Assembly: GCF_901933205.1 (NCBI RefSeq) | Contig: NC_044574.1 | Coordinates: 21,933,733-21,997,732 of the forward strand | Length of the DNA: 64,000 nucleotides | Direction: 5' to 3' | DNA from: Camarhynchus parvulus | Lineage: Eukaryota; Chordata; Aves; Passeriformes; Thraupidae | In this document: positions 35,703 through 49,356 of the stretch, piece by piece | How the letters are laid out: each line of letters starts with the position of its first letter | Numbering within the stretch: position 1 is the first letter of the stretch | Position numbers and translations under genes: made by a program | Notes under the pieces: generated by a model | The model's database searches: none | What the model saw: the letters and a program-made list of their open reading frames with translations, nothing else | What the model was told of the DNA's origin: nothing

Positions 35703-38700
35703 AAAAATCCAGTCAATCTACCAAGCCATGGTGATCCATAAAAGAGGAAAAAGAATAGTATGGCATCATCCACCTCTGCTTACTTCTTTAATAGGACATT
35801 AATATGTCTTCTGCAAATTCTCACACCAGGTGCTGGAGGTCCACATTGCATTTGTATATGTGTACATGTGAAATTGTAAACAGAAAGGGAAAACTGAAGC
35901 ATGGGGTGCATATTCTGCTATATGAAATATGAAAAAAGTATCTACAGTAGTCAGGGGTAGTGATTGAAGACTATGTTCCAGACTGTATTTTCTGTCATCA
36001 GAATCACTATGTTCAGGACAATGTTTTTCCACAATGTACAAAAAACTGAATGGCCCAGGGATTAGATTCTTTTCACCTGATTCTCCAAATGTATCTTAAT
36101 ATGTCCTTGACTTTGTGACTCCAGTTTAGTTGATAGGGGAGTCTAATAAATTAATCACATTTTCCTATTAGCTTTGTTTTGGTTTATTAACCATGTAACA
36201 AAGTGGTCACTCTTGAAGAAAAAGTAGAAGAGGGATTTGATGAGCTCTTGCACAAGAATCAAAAATCCTCTCTTGGTTTCATTAAATATGGATAAAGAGA
36301 AGATGGTCCCACTCAGTGCTGTTATTTCAAAGAGATGATTTTTGGAGAATAAAGAAAATCACTAATGAATTATTTGGAAAGTAAATATTAATGTGAATAG
36401 ACATGGGAGTTTTAACATTTTTATTACAAAGAAAGAAGAAAACTGTAAGTAAAAGCTCAGTCTGAGGAAGAAATGAAATGACAGCAACAATAACTATTTT
36501 TAACAGACAGGAAAGGAAATGGGTAGTACTAAATGAAAAAATGGAAGTTCCTAAGTGTATGAAATTTCTGGAGATGGAAAAGATAACTTTGGGAATTAAA
36601 AAAAAGGCTGGCAGCATTAGAACTCTGCAAATGAGTTTATGTATATGGAAAAAATTTCTAAAAATAGCTCTTAAAAAAACAGATATTAAAATTATTCATA
36701 CTAATAGAGAATAAAAGGTTTACAGGACATGTTTTTATTTATGCCACATTGCTGTTACCTTTTCTAAACCATGCAGATAAGACATTAAACACTGTAGAGG
36801 ACATGTTGTTTCCTATAGCAAACTTTCACGACTTAAACCTCTGATAGAGTATGCTAATTTATTTGAATGCTAAACTCACTGGAGTCAATTTTTAGTACAA
36901 TAAAGACGGCAATAAAATTATGGAATAATTGAAGGATACAGAAATTGCAGGCAAGGTATGCAAAGAAAACGGAGAGGGCAAAGGATTAGAAGATAAGGGT
37001 GTAGACAAGAATATATTTTCATTTCTGTTCCTGACCATAGCAACACCTGCAAAGGATGATGGTTTGTATCAAACAAGCCAACCCAGCCACATCATAGCAA
37101 TATTAATGGTTGAGTTTCTTTTCTTCAGTATTGTACCAGTGTTCAGAAGAAATGCAAATAAAGGGAGGACTATATTATCCTGACATTAGTTCTAAGTAGC
37201 ATATTGCTACCAATTCCAAGTACAGTTTCTCTGTCAGCTGACAATCAACTGCTACAAAGAAAATAAGTCTTGTCAAAAAAATCTAATTTTCTTTCTAGAA
37301 GATATTAAGAGGCCTATAGTTGTGCAGCGGGTTAATTTCAATATCAGTCATGCTGTTTGGTGACAGTATATTTTCTAGGTAGCAAATCTCTGCGTAAACT
37401 TGAACACTGTTAGCTGTAATTACCACCTGGATGTGCAGGTGAGCATGAAATTATGTAAATAGAATGCAAATATAAAATTTAAAGAATTCACTACATTAAC
37501 AGCTTGATTAATGAAAATCAGAATGTCAGAGATCTACCAGGACACAAAAGTGACCGGTCATCTCAAGCCAGGCAATGTTTTGCAGCTCTCCCAGAGGTTC
37601 ATTGTGAACAATACTTACATAAGTGGATAAACAATTAATTTAACACATTTAAAACAGCACATTAAAATAAACTTCCAGTAAACTACAAAGGAGGCAATAA
37701 GTGTGCAATGTTAGATTCAAAGAATTCATAACACCTCTGTGGAACAGAAGATGCCTATTAAGGTAGGTAGGCACCAAAGAGTGGTGGTCAGTATGCAGAT
37801 ATTTCCCCTGCATACTAAAAATCCATCCAGAGAGCATATTTCTTTTCATAGTAGCTCCAGTGCAACCTTCCATAGGAGATCTAGGGCTGGTCATAATTTC
37901 CAATAGCAACAGGAAAGAAGTGCTCTTCAAATTTTCTTCTTCCATGAAAGATCGAGGTGAACCAGTTAAGCATGCATGTGTCTCCAGGCTTCTCAGTTTT
38001 GTGGAAATTTATCACTGTTTCTAGCAGTTGGTTGTAACAATTCTATGGGAAATATCGCTATATGCTATTACAAATTGTAACACGATCAAGATCAGTTGTT
38101 CTTATGATTTTTTTCCCTCTGCATTTTTCTGCTTAATTCAGATTTGACTGGCATCAGTGCATATATACACATCATGTATACTGCTAGATACACATGTTAA
38201 AATTATCTCAAACATTAGTCAAAAATACAGGATGCACTGAGAAATACTGAGTCTTTTGAGAAAGACTGAAAAATTACCAAAAAGTGACTTGAGTGCAAGC
38301 ATTGTACGACTTCCTCAAACATGTATTAAAAATAACATCAGACACTCTTTTGTGCTATTTTAAATCCTTACAGTTTTGTCTTTTACCCATCTAACCATCC
38401 AATGGCAGAAAACACTGACATATTATGTGACATTTTAAAACTAAAGATAAGTCTCCTAGCCACCATAAAATATGAGCTTAAAATCACCATACCTGTAGCC
38501 TAGAGTCTAAGCAATTGATCTAAAAACTATTATCTTCCAGCAGCAGTAGAATTACAGCTGCTCTGAGGTAGGGATAGCATCTAATTCTCCAGTATTAACC
38601 CACACATCCTTTACACTGCACAGATTACGCAGAGCTGTCAGGACTGGAGTGAAGCTACAGCAGGTCAGATTTATGCCACGCTAAGTTGTAAACAGAATGT

Positions 38701-41700
38701 TTGAACTTTCATATATCTCTTTGAATGCCCACCTGTGCACTGGTTTTGCCTGCAAATAAATCCCTTTGTATAGGAAATAAATGTTCCAGGTAGTATATCC
38801 ATGACTTAAATCAACAGTCCTACAATGTAAGTTGGAAAAGTTGCATTAACTTTTGTCAGATTTTTCAGAAATTCATCATCCTAAACTGAAAAGACTTTAA
38901 CTGCTAAATATAGCATGCTTCACATCTCGAAGACCAGCAAAGGATCAGAAATTCCAGCCAGTCACGAGTTCGCAAAAAAGCAATTTTGCTTTCACAGTGT
39001 ATTCCCCTTCCTGTCTGTATTTCACAATCTGATGAATGACTCTTCAAGTTTTGGACCAGGTGGAACATTACCTGGTTATAAACTGATCAGTGTGATAATA
39101 ATAATGTTTACAGATATATGTACATATATACATGAAAATAAACTATATACAAGTTTTCCATCAAAAATAAAAGAGGAAAATACAGTTTTCTTAAAAATTT
39201 GCTGGCAGTCCTGGTCTTTATGATGAGAGATAATTAATAACCTTTCTAACCTACCTTCAAATATTTTGTTACTATTAGAGCCATAACATGAAAAGAATTA
39301 ACACAGAAGACACTACACCCAAAAATATGTAATTCATGCTGTTAGCACTATTATTTACCAGTCAGATTCTAGATTCCTTTCATGACACAATTCCACCCAG
39401 TCCACTTTAATTACTATGCAAACAAAGGATATTTGAATGCAAGAATGTTTTTTTCCCCTCCCACAGAACATTTTTCCCATAATTATTAAAAACTAAAGCA
39501 ACTTGGTACAGTGACACTGATTCAGGTAAAAGTCCCTAGAACACAGTTTGTAGAATATTTCTAGATATTGGAATAAATTCCTTAAGAAGCTCGCCCCATA
39601 TGAAGCAAGAGGTATATTCTTGAGGTCATATAAATGTGCTAGAAATTTTAATGTCTTAAAGTAAAAAAACCAGGGGTCTTCATTTATTAATACTATTTTT
39701 GGAAAATATGTTGCGTAGTAGAATTTCCATGAGTTTCTCCTTCAGCAGCCATCCCAACACTCATCCTAATCAAGATCTGCAGTTCTTAAATCCCTGTCGT
39801 CATGTACCAACTACCTCCCCAAAAACCTAATGGAAAAAAGGAAATATTCTGAGTTGCACAAGGATGTAACATGTGAAACAAGTTTCCTCTGATATAACTG
39901 CAGAGCTGTTAGTTTGAACTCATTATAATTTTGAATATAATGAACAGCCAAGCTCCATGAGGCTTATAGCATGATACAAACTCTGAGATCCTACAGTCAA
40001 CATCAAAGTTCATATATAAGCATAATCTTCCAAGGTTAAAGGTCATAGTAAGAAGAAAGGCAAAAAACCTCAATTTATTGGTAGAGAACATAATGAAAAA
40101 TGTTCAAGATAGACAATATCAACTATTTGAGAATTTGAGAAAGCCCCATCTTCTTTAAAGAAAGAAAGAAAGTTTTCTTTCCCTGGAAGATAATATTATT
40201 ACAATTTACAACACCAAAAAGGGAAGATTTAAAAGCCAGCTGATATTTAAGAACAGTGACAAACACCAGGTATACCTACTCAGGTTCATTATGGGCAGCT
40301 GAAACAGCATGACCTTAAAAACCTTTGAAAGCAAAAGGAAGAGAGGGAAATGACAGTTTGTTACAAATTTATCTGAAAGTGAATAAAATGAAACTTGAGA
40401 GTGAGAGTATAGCAATATTTTTCCATTAAAGGAAAACCCTTCAGGACTCTTTCATTTTCAGATAATTTGCCAAGACCAGTATGCAGCAGTAACACTATTA
40501 GTGCTTGAGACTGATCTCAGTGAGTCTCACAGAGAGAATCTCACAGTCTCCATTGCCTTACAATGACAGCAGAGATAAACACAGCTTCCTCAAATGCTTC
40601 ATCTACGTTTCATCTTCACTGTTCTGTTGGGAAAACATTTTGACCTTTCCTTTGCACAATTTGTTCCAGAGTTTATGCCAGTTACAGTCTGTACTTTTGC
40701 AGCATTGCTGAGAGTTTTATTCTGCCATTACATAAACAGTGCTTGCTTCTCACATTTTCTCAAATGAGAAATTTTTGTAAAATCTCTCTGTTGCATTTAA
40801 GCAACTCTGTGGTTGCTTTTTCTTAACATTGGCTGAGGATAACAGCCATAGCATCAGAAAGAGCAAAAGTCAGATCCAGAGAGCCAGAAGGCACTCCTGA
40901 ATCTGCATCGGTGATTTTATTCTCCCAGTCAGAATTTCAGGCTCACCAAAGGCCATGTCCAAACAATTTCACTGTCCAAGATTTCTGGAGCTGTATAACT
41001 TAATTTGGACAAGTTCAGCAGATAAGCTTAAGGGTCACTTATTGATTTCCACTAATACTGAGGATTGAACTCCACATTAACAGCTGGTTCTGAATATCCT
41101 CGGAGATGAGAGAGAGGGAGGAGTCTTCCCTTTTTTCAGACAAATCTTTGTATTAAATAGTGACACTATTCCACCAGTTCTACCCATGTCACAGGTAGAT
41201 ATTTTCAGAGTTTGGTGAACAATAGATGTTCTCTAACAAATGCAGCAACTGCCATAATATTCCATTCAATCCAGCAAAAATAAGTGATGACAAGACAGGA
41301 GCCAGTCATATTTCAGAGCAGACAATAGCAAGTTAATGGTGTTGGTATTATCTAAATTTAATATGAGTCTAGTGCAAAATATAATATATGGTTTTGCAAG
41401 TTTCAGTATCAACATAACAATGATTTTTTTCCCAGAATAGCTTTTTTTGCCCTTCACAATTTTTCAAGATAGATTGAAACGGTGAAAAAAGCCCAACCAA
41501 ACCAAACCCAAAACCTTAGCCCAGTATGCTAGACTTTTGTATACTTGTGTATACACTATTATTCACGATTGAGAATACTCACACCTTGACTCAAAAGAGA
41601 ATAGCATGTTTGCAGAATTAACATACAGCACATAATCTGGCACATCTGGCCTTTACAATTCAGATCCTTGCACTGTATCCAAGAAAGGTGGTATAGAGTC

Positions 41701-44700
41701 AGCTCAGGCATACAGGACTTACTTCAATATGTGCATTGAAGTAATACTGCATCCAATCTGATGAGTATTGCTTCCAGCAGCCATTTGGTACAGTAATACC
41801 ATTACAGTACACTTTACAAAGGAGAACATTCCTACTGTATGCTCTGTTACACAATGAAGAAAATCTCAAAAAGTCCCTTGCTCCTATAATAATGAACATA
41901 TTTCCATAACAAATGTAGATGTGCTCAAAACCCTTACATGAAGTAGGAGGTACAGTGGATAGAGCATTGAATACATTTGCCCTAAAATTGAAAACTGTAG
42001 ATAAAACAAAGTAGAATACCTACAAGCCATACATTTAAGAGATCTCTGCACATGCCCAGGCCTCCTTCTCACAGAAGGAAAGATGGCATTTCAAAATGCT
42101 TGCTAACTTTAAAGCAAGGCAGTGGCCAAATGTAGTTGACATGGACTCTTCCTAAAGGATAAGTAGGAAATTGAAAACATTTCTTCACGTATTTAAGTCC
42201 TGCAGGAAGAAATAAAGTGTCTGAGAGGTTGTGCTGTTTGGTTTGCATAGCTACAAGAAAGGGCTTTATAGTTATGGATACGTAATGTCACAATTTGATT
42301 GACAGATCTTTGGAATGAGTAATTTCACTCCAATCTAATATGTAAACTTTATACTTAAAATATATAGACATATCAGAAAACCTCTGAATTCTGTTGTAAC
42401 AAACTGATGATGTGTTACCACATTATACATAAATTTTTTTTGAAAAGCTTACAAGAAGACTTATTAGCCTTCAAAATACATTTATTGCTAGACTTGCAAT
42501 GCTAAGAGGAAATTAATATTCAGAAATAGAGTATAATAGTTGAATTACTTTGTCTGGATATGTTTTAAGGAATTATATCTGATCAAGTTAAATAATGAAA
42601 GAGTTGTTTATACTAAACTAAGACCTATGCTGCCATAGCTCTTAATATGAGTATTTGTATTTCTTTGGCTCATATAGGCCTACAACAGAAAGCTTGCCTC
42701 TAGTCTAGACACCTTCCATGTCTTGTTTAGCTATATATTAATCTTAACTACTCTCTTGAAGAAATAATGTAGCCAACTCTAGCTTTATTTTCTGTTAAAC
42801 ATGATGATGTTAATGAGGTTTTTGTTAGTCTGCTGTAGTGTAGGAGCCTTACATGTGAAAGCTTTATTTTTCAGTATGACAATAGAACCTCTATAAGTCT
42901 AGACAATTGGAATAGAATTTCATGTCAGACAATCGAAGTAGCTCTGAGATAATTCAAAAGTCATGCAGAAGGCCCTTGTTTGAGGTCTGTTCAGATTCTG
43001 GCTTTGATAACAGTGCTCACCATCTGGGTATCTGGGTCAGACAATTGGCTACTGCAGGCCTGAGTTCTGCTAAACCTTTTACAATTTAGGTAGTAACTAT
43101 GTATTGGATAATGGAAGTCATTCTGCATTTTACTAGCTTAGTTGTGTGCCATTACCAAACTATGCAGAGCATTCAGTGGGTCAAAACGACTCTAAAGATA
43201 AAACCTCTCATACTTAGTGACACCCTGGCTGTGTGTTCTCTCTCTCTTTGTTTGACACCGAATTCCAGTTTATATAATATAAAACAGGAATAGGAAATTT
43301 GGAATTCTAGGGTATTGTCTACATGCTGGAGGAATAGCTCAGACCAGAATATTTGGTCTAATAAAGTCTCTCTCCTTTTTTTGAAAATGCCTTCAGTCTA
43401 CATTAATTCAGAAGAAGAGCAAATGTGTTGCCTCTAAATTTTTCTCAGTACTTAGGAAACCCCTTCTGATGCACTTCTGTTTCTGAGAAAGATTCTATAT
43501 GAGCAATAAAACAGCTAGTTTTCCTAGCTGCTACTTGCAATTCCTAGCAAACAGCTTGCAATCTATTGATTGGGATATTTATTTATACTTTTTTTTCCTC
43601 CTGGAGGGATTTACCCCTGGAACTCATCCTACCTACAATTTTCTGTTATTGAAAACAAAATAACAACTGCATTTTTCATCTGTGCTAATTCTAAGTCATA
43701 TTGGAATGCTGAGGTGCTGAGCAAGAAGATTATTTTGCATTTTTCCTACCTACAGGTCTTCATCTTATATTTTTTCTTTATTGTAAACCTTTCCAGTAGT
43801 CCACTTGAGAGATACTATTTCTTTTTCTTCAGTTTGAATGTGTTTTCAGTGTTAGAACATTTTTTTCGGTAGAATAACAATTTACACAAGTGTAAGATAA
43901 GCAACTCTATAAAACAAGCATTACCATAAAAAAATAATTTATCTATCACTTTGTGATATTAACATGGAAGCATCTTGCAGCACTCTAAAGTATGATCAAT
44001 ACATGTTGTTATAATTGAGCATTACTAGAAGTTGTACCTTGCGTTCCATAAATTTGATTATAGAAAACCAGAGAAAAATTTTCTTTACAATCACCTATTC
44101 ACTTTTAGTTATTTTAAATTGATGTTTGTTTCACAACAGAATGATGTCTAAGATTATAAGTACTTTAAAAATAGTCTAAATAAAAACAAGTATTCCTATT
44201 TAAAAACCACTTAAATGTAATTTCTGTATATATCAGGCATATATCCTGTCATATGTTTCATGCATGGTATACACTTATAATTATCATTAACAATATTAGC
44301 TGATTTCTGCAAGTTCCAAACCTTGAATTAAATTTCTGTGCAAGACAGTTTTTTCAACAAAAGAGTCACTATCAGTTTTCATTTGATATTCATGACATAA
44401 TTCAGAAGTCTCCTTCACATGCAGCTAAATCTTTCTGAATCTAAATATAGACAATATTATTTAAGCTCCCTTAATATTATTTTGTTTTAGTGCAAGACTA
44501 GCCTTGCAAGCTACAAGTGAGGATTATTGGGTTTTAATGCAATGTACTGGTCTAGATAGCTAATGAGAAATTCAGGTTAATGTGTGTCAAAAATACATTA
44601 AATCTTTGGGGTTTAGTAAAAACTGCTTATGGAGGTGCAGAAATTACCTAAATATGGGAGCATAAGCAGAGGAAACCATGTAAAAGATCACGGCAATTGT

Positions 44701-45302
44701 TCATGTTCTTTTCCTCAACAGCCTGTACATAGCTTTAATTACTTTATTACTTTATATTTGATCTTCAATCATTTTGTACAATTAGGGTGCTTAAACATGA
44801 CTATTGAGTATATATTTCTGTCCCTTAACTCTATTATGTCTACAGAGTTTTGCTTGGTTGGGTTTTTTTTTTGGTTTGGTAGTTGTTTTGGTTTTTTTTA
44901 AGTCAAAGGGAGATAATAGAAACTACAGACTATGAAGTGCTATGCACATATTGTACATTGGTTCCAAATATTCTCTTTGTTTTCGACTTAGTCAACATAA
45001 ATATTTACTTAGATGCTTACCTAAAAATTTAAATATTTACAAAATGTTTTTATCTGTATTTGTTGCTGTGTTCTAATGCAAAATAATCTTGAAAGCAGAC
45101 TCAAGCACTTTACAATAACATAGTCAGAAAATAAAAATGAAGGCATCTTCAAATTTCTGAACTCAGCCCTACTTCATTAACTAGTCAGCTTCATCCAGGA
45201 TCAATGAGACCTACCTGCAGTACACAATGGAACTTTAGGCAGAGAGCAAAAACTAGTGAAGACCACTAGAATGAAAAAGCTTCCATTGATAAACTACTGG
45301 GC

Positions 45303-45587
45303 TCAGACAAGCACAAATGGTAACAGCCAGGCTGCAGACTTGGAGATGTTGCTTTCAGGACAGCAGGTAATATTGTTGTAGAGTGCTGTATTTGCAAAAC
45401 CACCATCTTTGCTCAGCATTGAGTCTGATAACTTAATGTGGCTCCTGTATGCAGCAATATCCCAGCAAGGTGTGGATGGAATGTTCATGGCTGAATCCTT
45501 TACCAACCGTAGCATTCTTGAGTTCCTCTGTGGCATTCCCCCAGACATATTTAATAAGGCAGAACTTTTATTGTGAATGCATGTCAC
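45303..45587 (-). other. Unrecognised 94-codon open frame
   Basis: An ATG-started minus-strand frame with balanced composition and no low complexity. I do not recognise a family. It contains four Cys, a Met-Pro-Gln-Arg segment and a hydrophobic C-terminus (AWLLPFVLV). No splice sites, promoter or poly-A signal can be tied to it. It could be a chance frame, a decayed gene piece or a small exon of a non-coding RNA. Confidence 0.2.
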
Positions 45588-46528
45588 TCTTCAAGCAGTA
45601 AGAGTTCACTACACTGTAATTAAGGAAAAAGACCCAACACTTCTAATATATACCAAGAAGTATTAACAAGGTTGGTCCTCTCTTCTATGTGCCCTTTTAG
45701 CATAAAATGAATAATTTTATTTTGTGCAAAGCTGCTTCATCTAGGTTGAGGTGTATTCTACCCTTTAATTTTTTTCCAAGAGCAGTGTGGTAGGCAACAA
45801 ATTTTATTCTTCCCAATGCCTTCTACTTGCCTTGTTTTTCCAGTTTGCCTCACCCTGTATTTCAACACTCTCCTAAGAGAAACTGTACATTCTGCATTCT
45901 CTCCTTCAGTCATTGCAGTCCTTCAGAGTACCAGGCTGTACAATTCACATCTCCGCCACAGCTAATTGACCATTTTTTTCTTCTTAGGCTGTTTATGATG
46001 TTTTGAGGGCGTATACAACTTATTGAACCTCTTACTCATCATAGTAAAATGAGAATGATTTAGACATGATTTCATCTGGTGAAGGCGTGAAAGCCATGAG
46101 CAAATGTTTGCATTTCTGTATTTAATAGTCTCTGGAATGTGAATTTATGTCATACAGGCAGTTTTCTGTTGGAATTAATGAATTATTTATACTACTGTAA
46201 GTCACTTTTGGGTAATGATAATTGACTTCAGAGATACCAATTTTTCTTTCTGTATCTGGTCAGCTATGAATGGAAGCTGGTTCAAATCAAAGTTTCAGAT
46301 TGCACAAACCTGAAGCAAATAGAGGAGAAAAGAAAAACAGAATCTTGCTGCTTCATTTAAGCTGGATGTACATTTAAAAATTAAAAAAACCAAACAAAAA
46401 CAAGATCAGTGACATTCTCATAAAAATATTTTTAAAATGTTAATTCATTTCTAATATTTAAATGGAGTAAGGTCAAATAAAGTAGTTTAAGATGTTTGCA
46501 ATCTCTCCAGCATCACTTTTTTCTAGTT

Positions 46529-47045
46529 TTAGTTCCCATTAGTTACTGTTATAAATATATTCATATAAAAATAGCATACATTTACAAAAGCCAGTGATGG
46601 GTTTCCAAAATTGTAAGAGTAGAAATTACCCTCCCATCTGACCTTTTTGACTGTCACAACACCAAAAAGGACCTTATAATATCCAGCTATTAAATGGGTC
46701 ATCAAGGTAATAGTGAGCATGGCAGGAAGTGATTGGTTATTGTGCTGTGGGGCCAGTTTCAGAAGCAATCTGCAGACGATTTCTGTCGAGGACGAGGTTT
46801 CAGATTTTGAACTCCGCTGGTTATACACAGTTACTGCTGTGAGTCTTTATTAAGGTTGAACAAGTAGAATCTGCTGATCTGCCAGTTGTTCCAGAAGATT
46901 GTGCTCCCGTTGTGAGAATACTTCACCTCTTTAAGCATGACTGACCTTCCAGTGGGGTCCTGCTGCGAGATGTGAATGTGGCCATTGCAAACAGTCTCAG
47001 TCTGCCAGCACAACTCCAAGCTATGGATACAGTAGCCAAGCTTTC
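46529..47045 (-). other. Unrecognised protein-like open frames, possible decayed exon or retrocopy
   Basis: On the minus strand a 63-codon frame ends in a TAA at 46831 and carries HIHISQQDPTGRS and STIFWNNWQISRF. It has no ATG at its start (the listed start is TTG at 47019) and is open upstream to a stop near 47050. A second 99-codon frame (46529-46828) begins directly after it, in another frame. Composition (Trp, Cys, His, few runs) is less biased than the AT-rich surroundings. I do not recognise a protein family. No introns, poly-A tail or target-site duplications are evident. Chance remains the simplest reading. Confidence 0.25.
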
Positions 47046-49106
47046 GCAGTTATGGGCAGCAATGCTGGATTATATAGTCTGTTTTAAAATTGCCACACCG
47101 TTTCACAAAACCTACAACTGATTACTTGGTTTCCTAGCTAATTTCTATTATTGTAGACATCAAATAACTTTAATTGGCCAAATCTATTTATGGGAAAGTT
47201 TTTATGCTTTTCAAACAAAAATCTATATATAGTCATTGCACTAATTATTTCCCTCTAGATTTTTTTTTTTTTTCTGTGAAACATATAGCTGACAATGAGA
47301 ATGCTGTATTACAAACACATTTGCTTGGAGTCCATTATAGGAAATTTTTACACCTGGCCAGTTCTTTCTCTATGAGATGGTGATTAAAACTTCTTTTTGG
47401 TAAATTTTATTGCAGATAACACACCAAAAATAACCACCAATTTGAATAAGAATTAACACTCTTTTATGCATTTCTCCAGTGATGACTCCTTTGCTATAGT
47501 CCCTAGAGACCATAGTTCTGTTTCTGGAAGACCTGAACGTTGATGGTTGTACAGAATGGAGGAATACCTTACAGCTTCTTCCTTGGCAGTGTGAATGATG
47601 GTGACAATTTACACTTGCAGAATAAGTGCATGGAAAATTACATTGTCAATTATGTGCATCTGAACCCTTCAATATTGCTGAAAAATGCTGGTAACTTGAG
47701 AAGAATTACTGAATTTGGCAAATTATGCACACTTTGTAAACCTATAACATACAATTTTATATGTGACGAAACCAAGAACTTTTATTTGGTTTGTTGGGTT
47801 TTTTTTTATTCATATATATTTTTCTTTTATTTACAGTGGAAAAATACATCTTAGAGGTATATGATTCCTTAGTTAAAGTGAGAAATAGTGTTTTTCAGTA
47901 GAGTAGTGTTTTTCAGATGACTGAAAAACAAGTTTGTAAAGGATAAGAAATAAGGATAATTTTATGGATAATTTTATGAAGTAATAAACCCATCTCTGCT
48001 TGTGTGACTCTATGTATCCCTCATAAATGCAGAGCATTACCTGTTTTCCAGGGAAAGAGGGTACACAATCAGCAACCTAATTGCTTGAGGGGTAGATACG
48101 GAGATCTAAATCTGCTTTTAAAATTATAAGTAAGAGACACTGTCATATTACCTATGTATTTTAAATAGTACAGGATGGTGTCACAGTCTGAGACAATATC
48201 TATATTTCTGATCTTTGACTTATTCCCTCATTTTTTTGTTTTATTTCTCATCAGTGTTCTGTCGCCATTATTCAGCAGCAGAATTTGGTGAGAATAATTT
48301 TCTTTGATTAATCTGATTTTAAACTAAGTTCCTGTAACATGTATCAGAAACATCATTTGTGGGAGGTAATTTTGACATACAGAATGGATATTTAAATGTA
48401 AATCATGACAAGACTGTTTAGCTGACTTGTCTATTTCATTCAATTATTGATCTTTGTTTCATGACATTTCCAGTTTTAAACCATGTGTGTGTTTTCCCTT
48501 GACTTTTTTATTTTCAGCTTGTTTTTAAAACATGTCAAATTTCAAGTAGGTCCTTATCCAAAATATCTTATATTCTATCATTTAGTCACCAATCAAATTC
48601 AACACAATTATACATTTCTGTCTGTTTCATACTTTTTTTTACATAAAAGTCTTTATTTCTGCTGATAACATGACTACACCTGTTTCTTGTGCATTTACAT
48701 CCCTGAGTAGAACTGAGGTGCCTGCTTGCCTCTCAATTTGGCTATGAGCTGTAGAATGGAATTGAAGTGGCTCTCAGGTGTTGGAAGTTTTACTGTAATT
48801 GCATGGGGCTTAACGTCAGAATTTGAAAGGAATTGTAGAAGAGCTGGAGGAAAGATCTAACCTTCCCTATAGTTTTGTGAGGCATAATGCAATTGTGTTC
48901 ATTTAATCAATTTTAACCATCTCACATAAATTTCTGCCGTAATCACCTCCTGTACTCAGCTGCACATCAGTTCACATTTTGAAGAGACCTGCACTTAGTA
49001 GGAGCACAAGTTTGGACATTTGATTTCTGAAATCAGCTTTCCCTGATTTAAATAAAATGCACCATAAGAAGTATATATTTTTTCAATTTTACTTATATAG
49101 ATTTTT

Positions 49107-49131
49107 ATTAATAATATTTAATATTATTAAT
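49107..49131. repeat. Perfect 12-bp AT palindrome
   Basis: ATTAATAATATT (49107-49118), one T, then its exact complement AATATTATTAAT (49120-49131). It sits in a wholly AT segment and could extrude as a hairpin. There is no sign of a terminator or origin function. Confidence 0.9.
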
Positions 49132-49260
49132 AATAATTAATAGATTTTATGGGGGTTTTTTATGTCTTAATTTTTAGGTTATTCTTTCTGATTTGGAGTT
49201 GCATTTCATGCTCTTACCAAATTTCAGGATTCATTATGAAGATACCACTTGTTGATGATA

Positions 49261-49356
49261 GAGAATTCTATACAGAATTCTATAGAATTCTGTAACATAA
49301 TTTGATTGTTATTAGAAGAGAATTCTATATGTATAACATAATTTGATTGTTAATAG
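49261..49356. repeat. Local tandem duplication with repeated GAATTC
   Basis: AGAATTCTAT-like units occur at 49262, 49274 and 49284. A longer unit containing GAATTC and ACATAATTTGATTGTT occurs at 49285-49315 and again at 49320-49356, with a small insertion in the second copy. Four EcoRI sites fall within about 65 bp. Confidence 0.88.

Noticed and set aside
40157..40185. GAAA run followed by TTTTCTTTCC, considered as a structured RNA hairpin
   Set aside because: Simple GAAA slippage with an incidental complementary pyrimidine run; no wider pairing.
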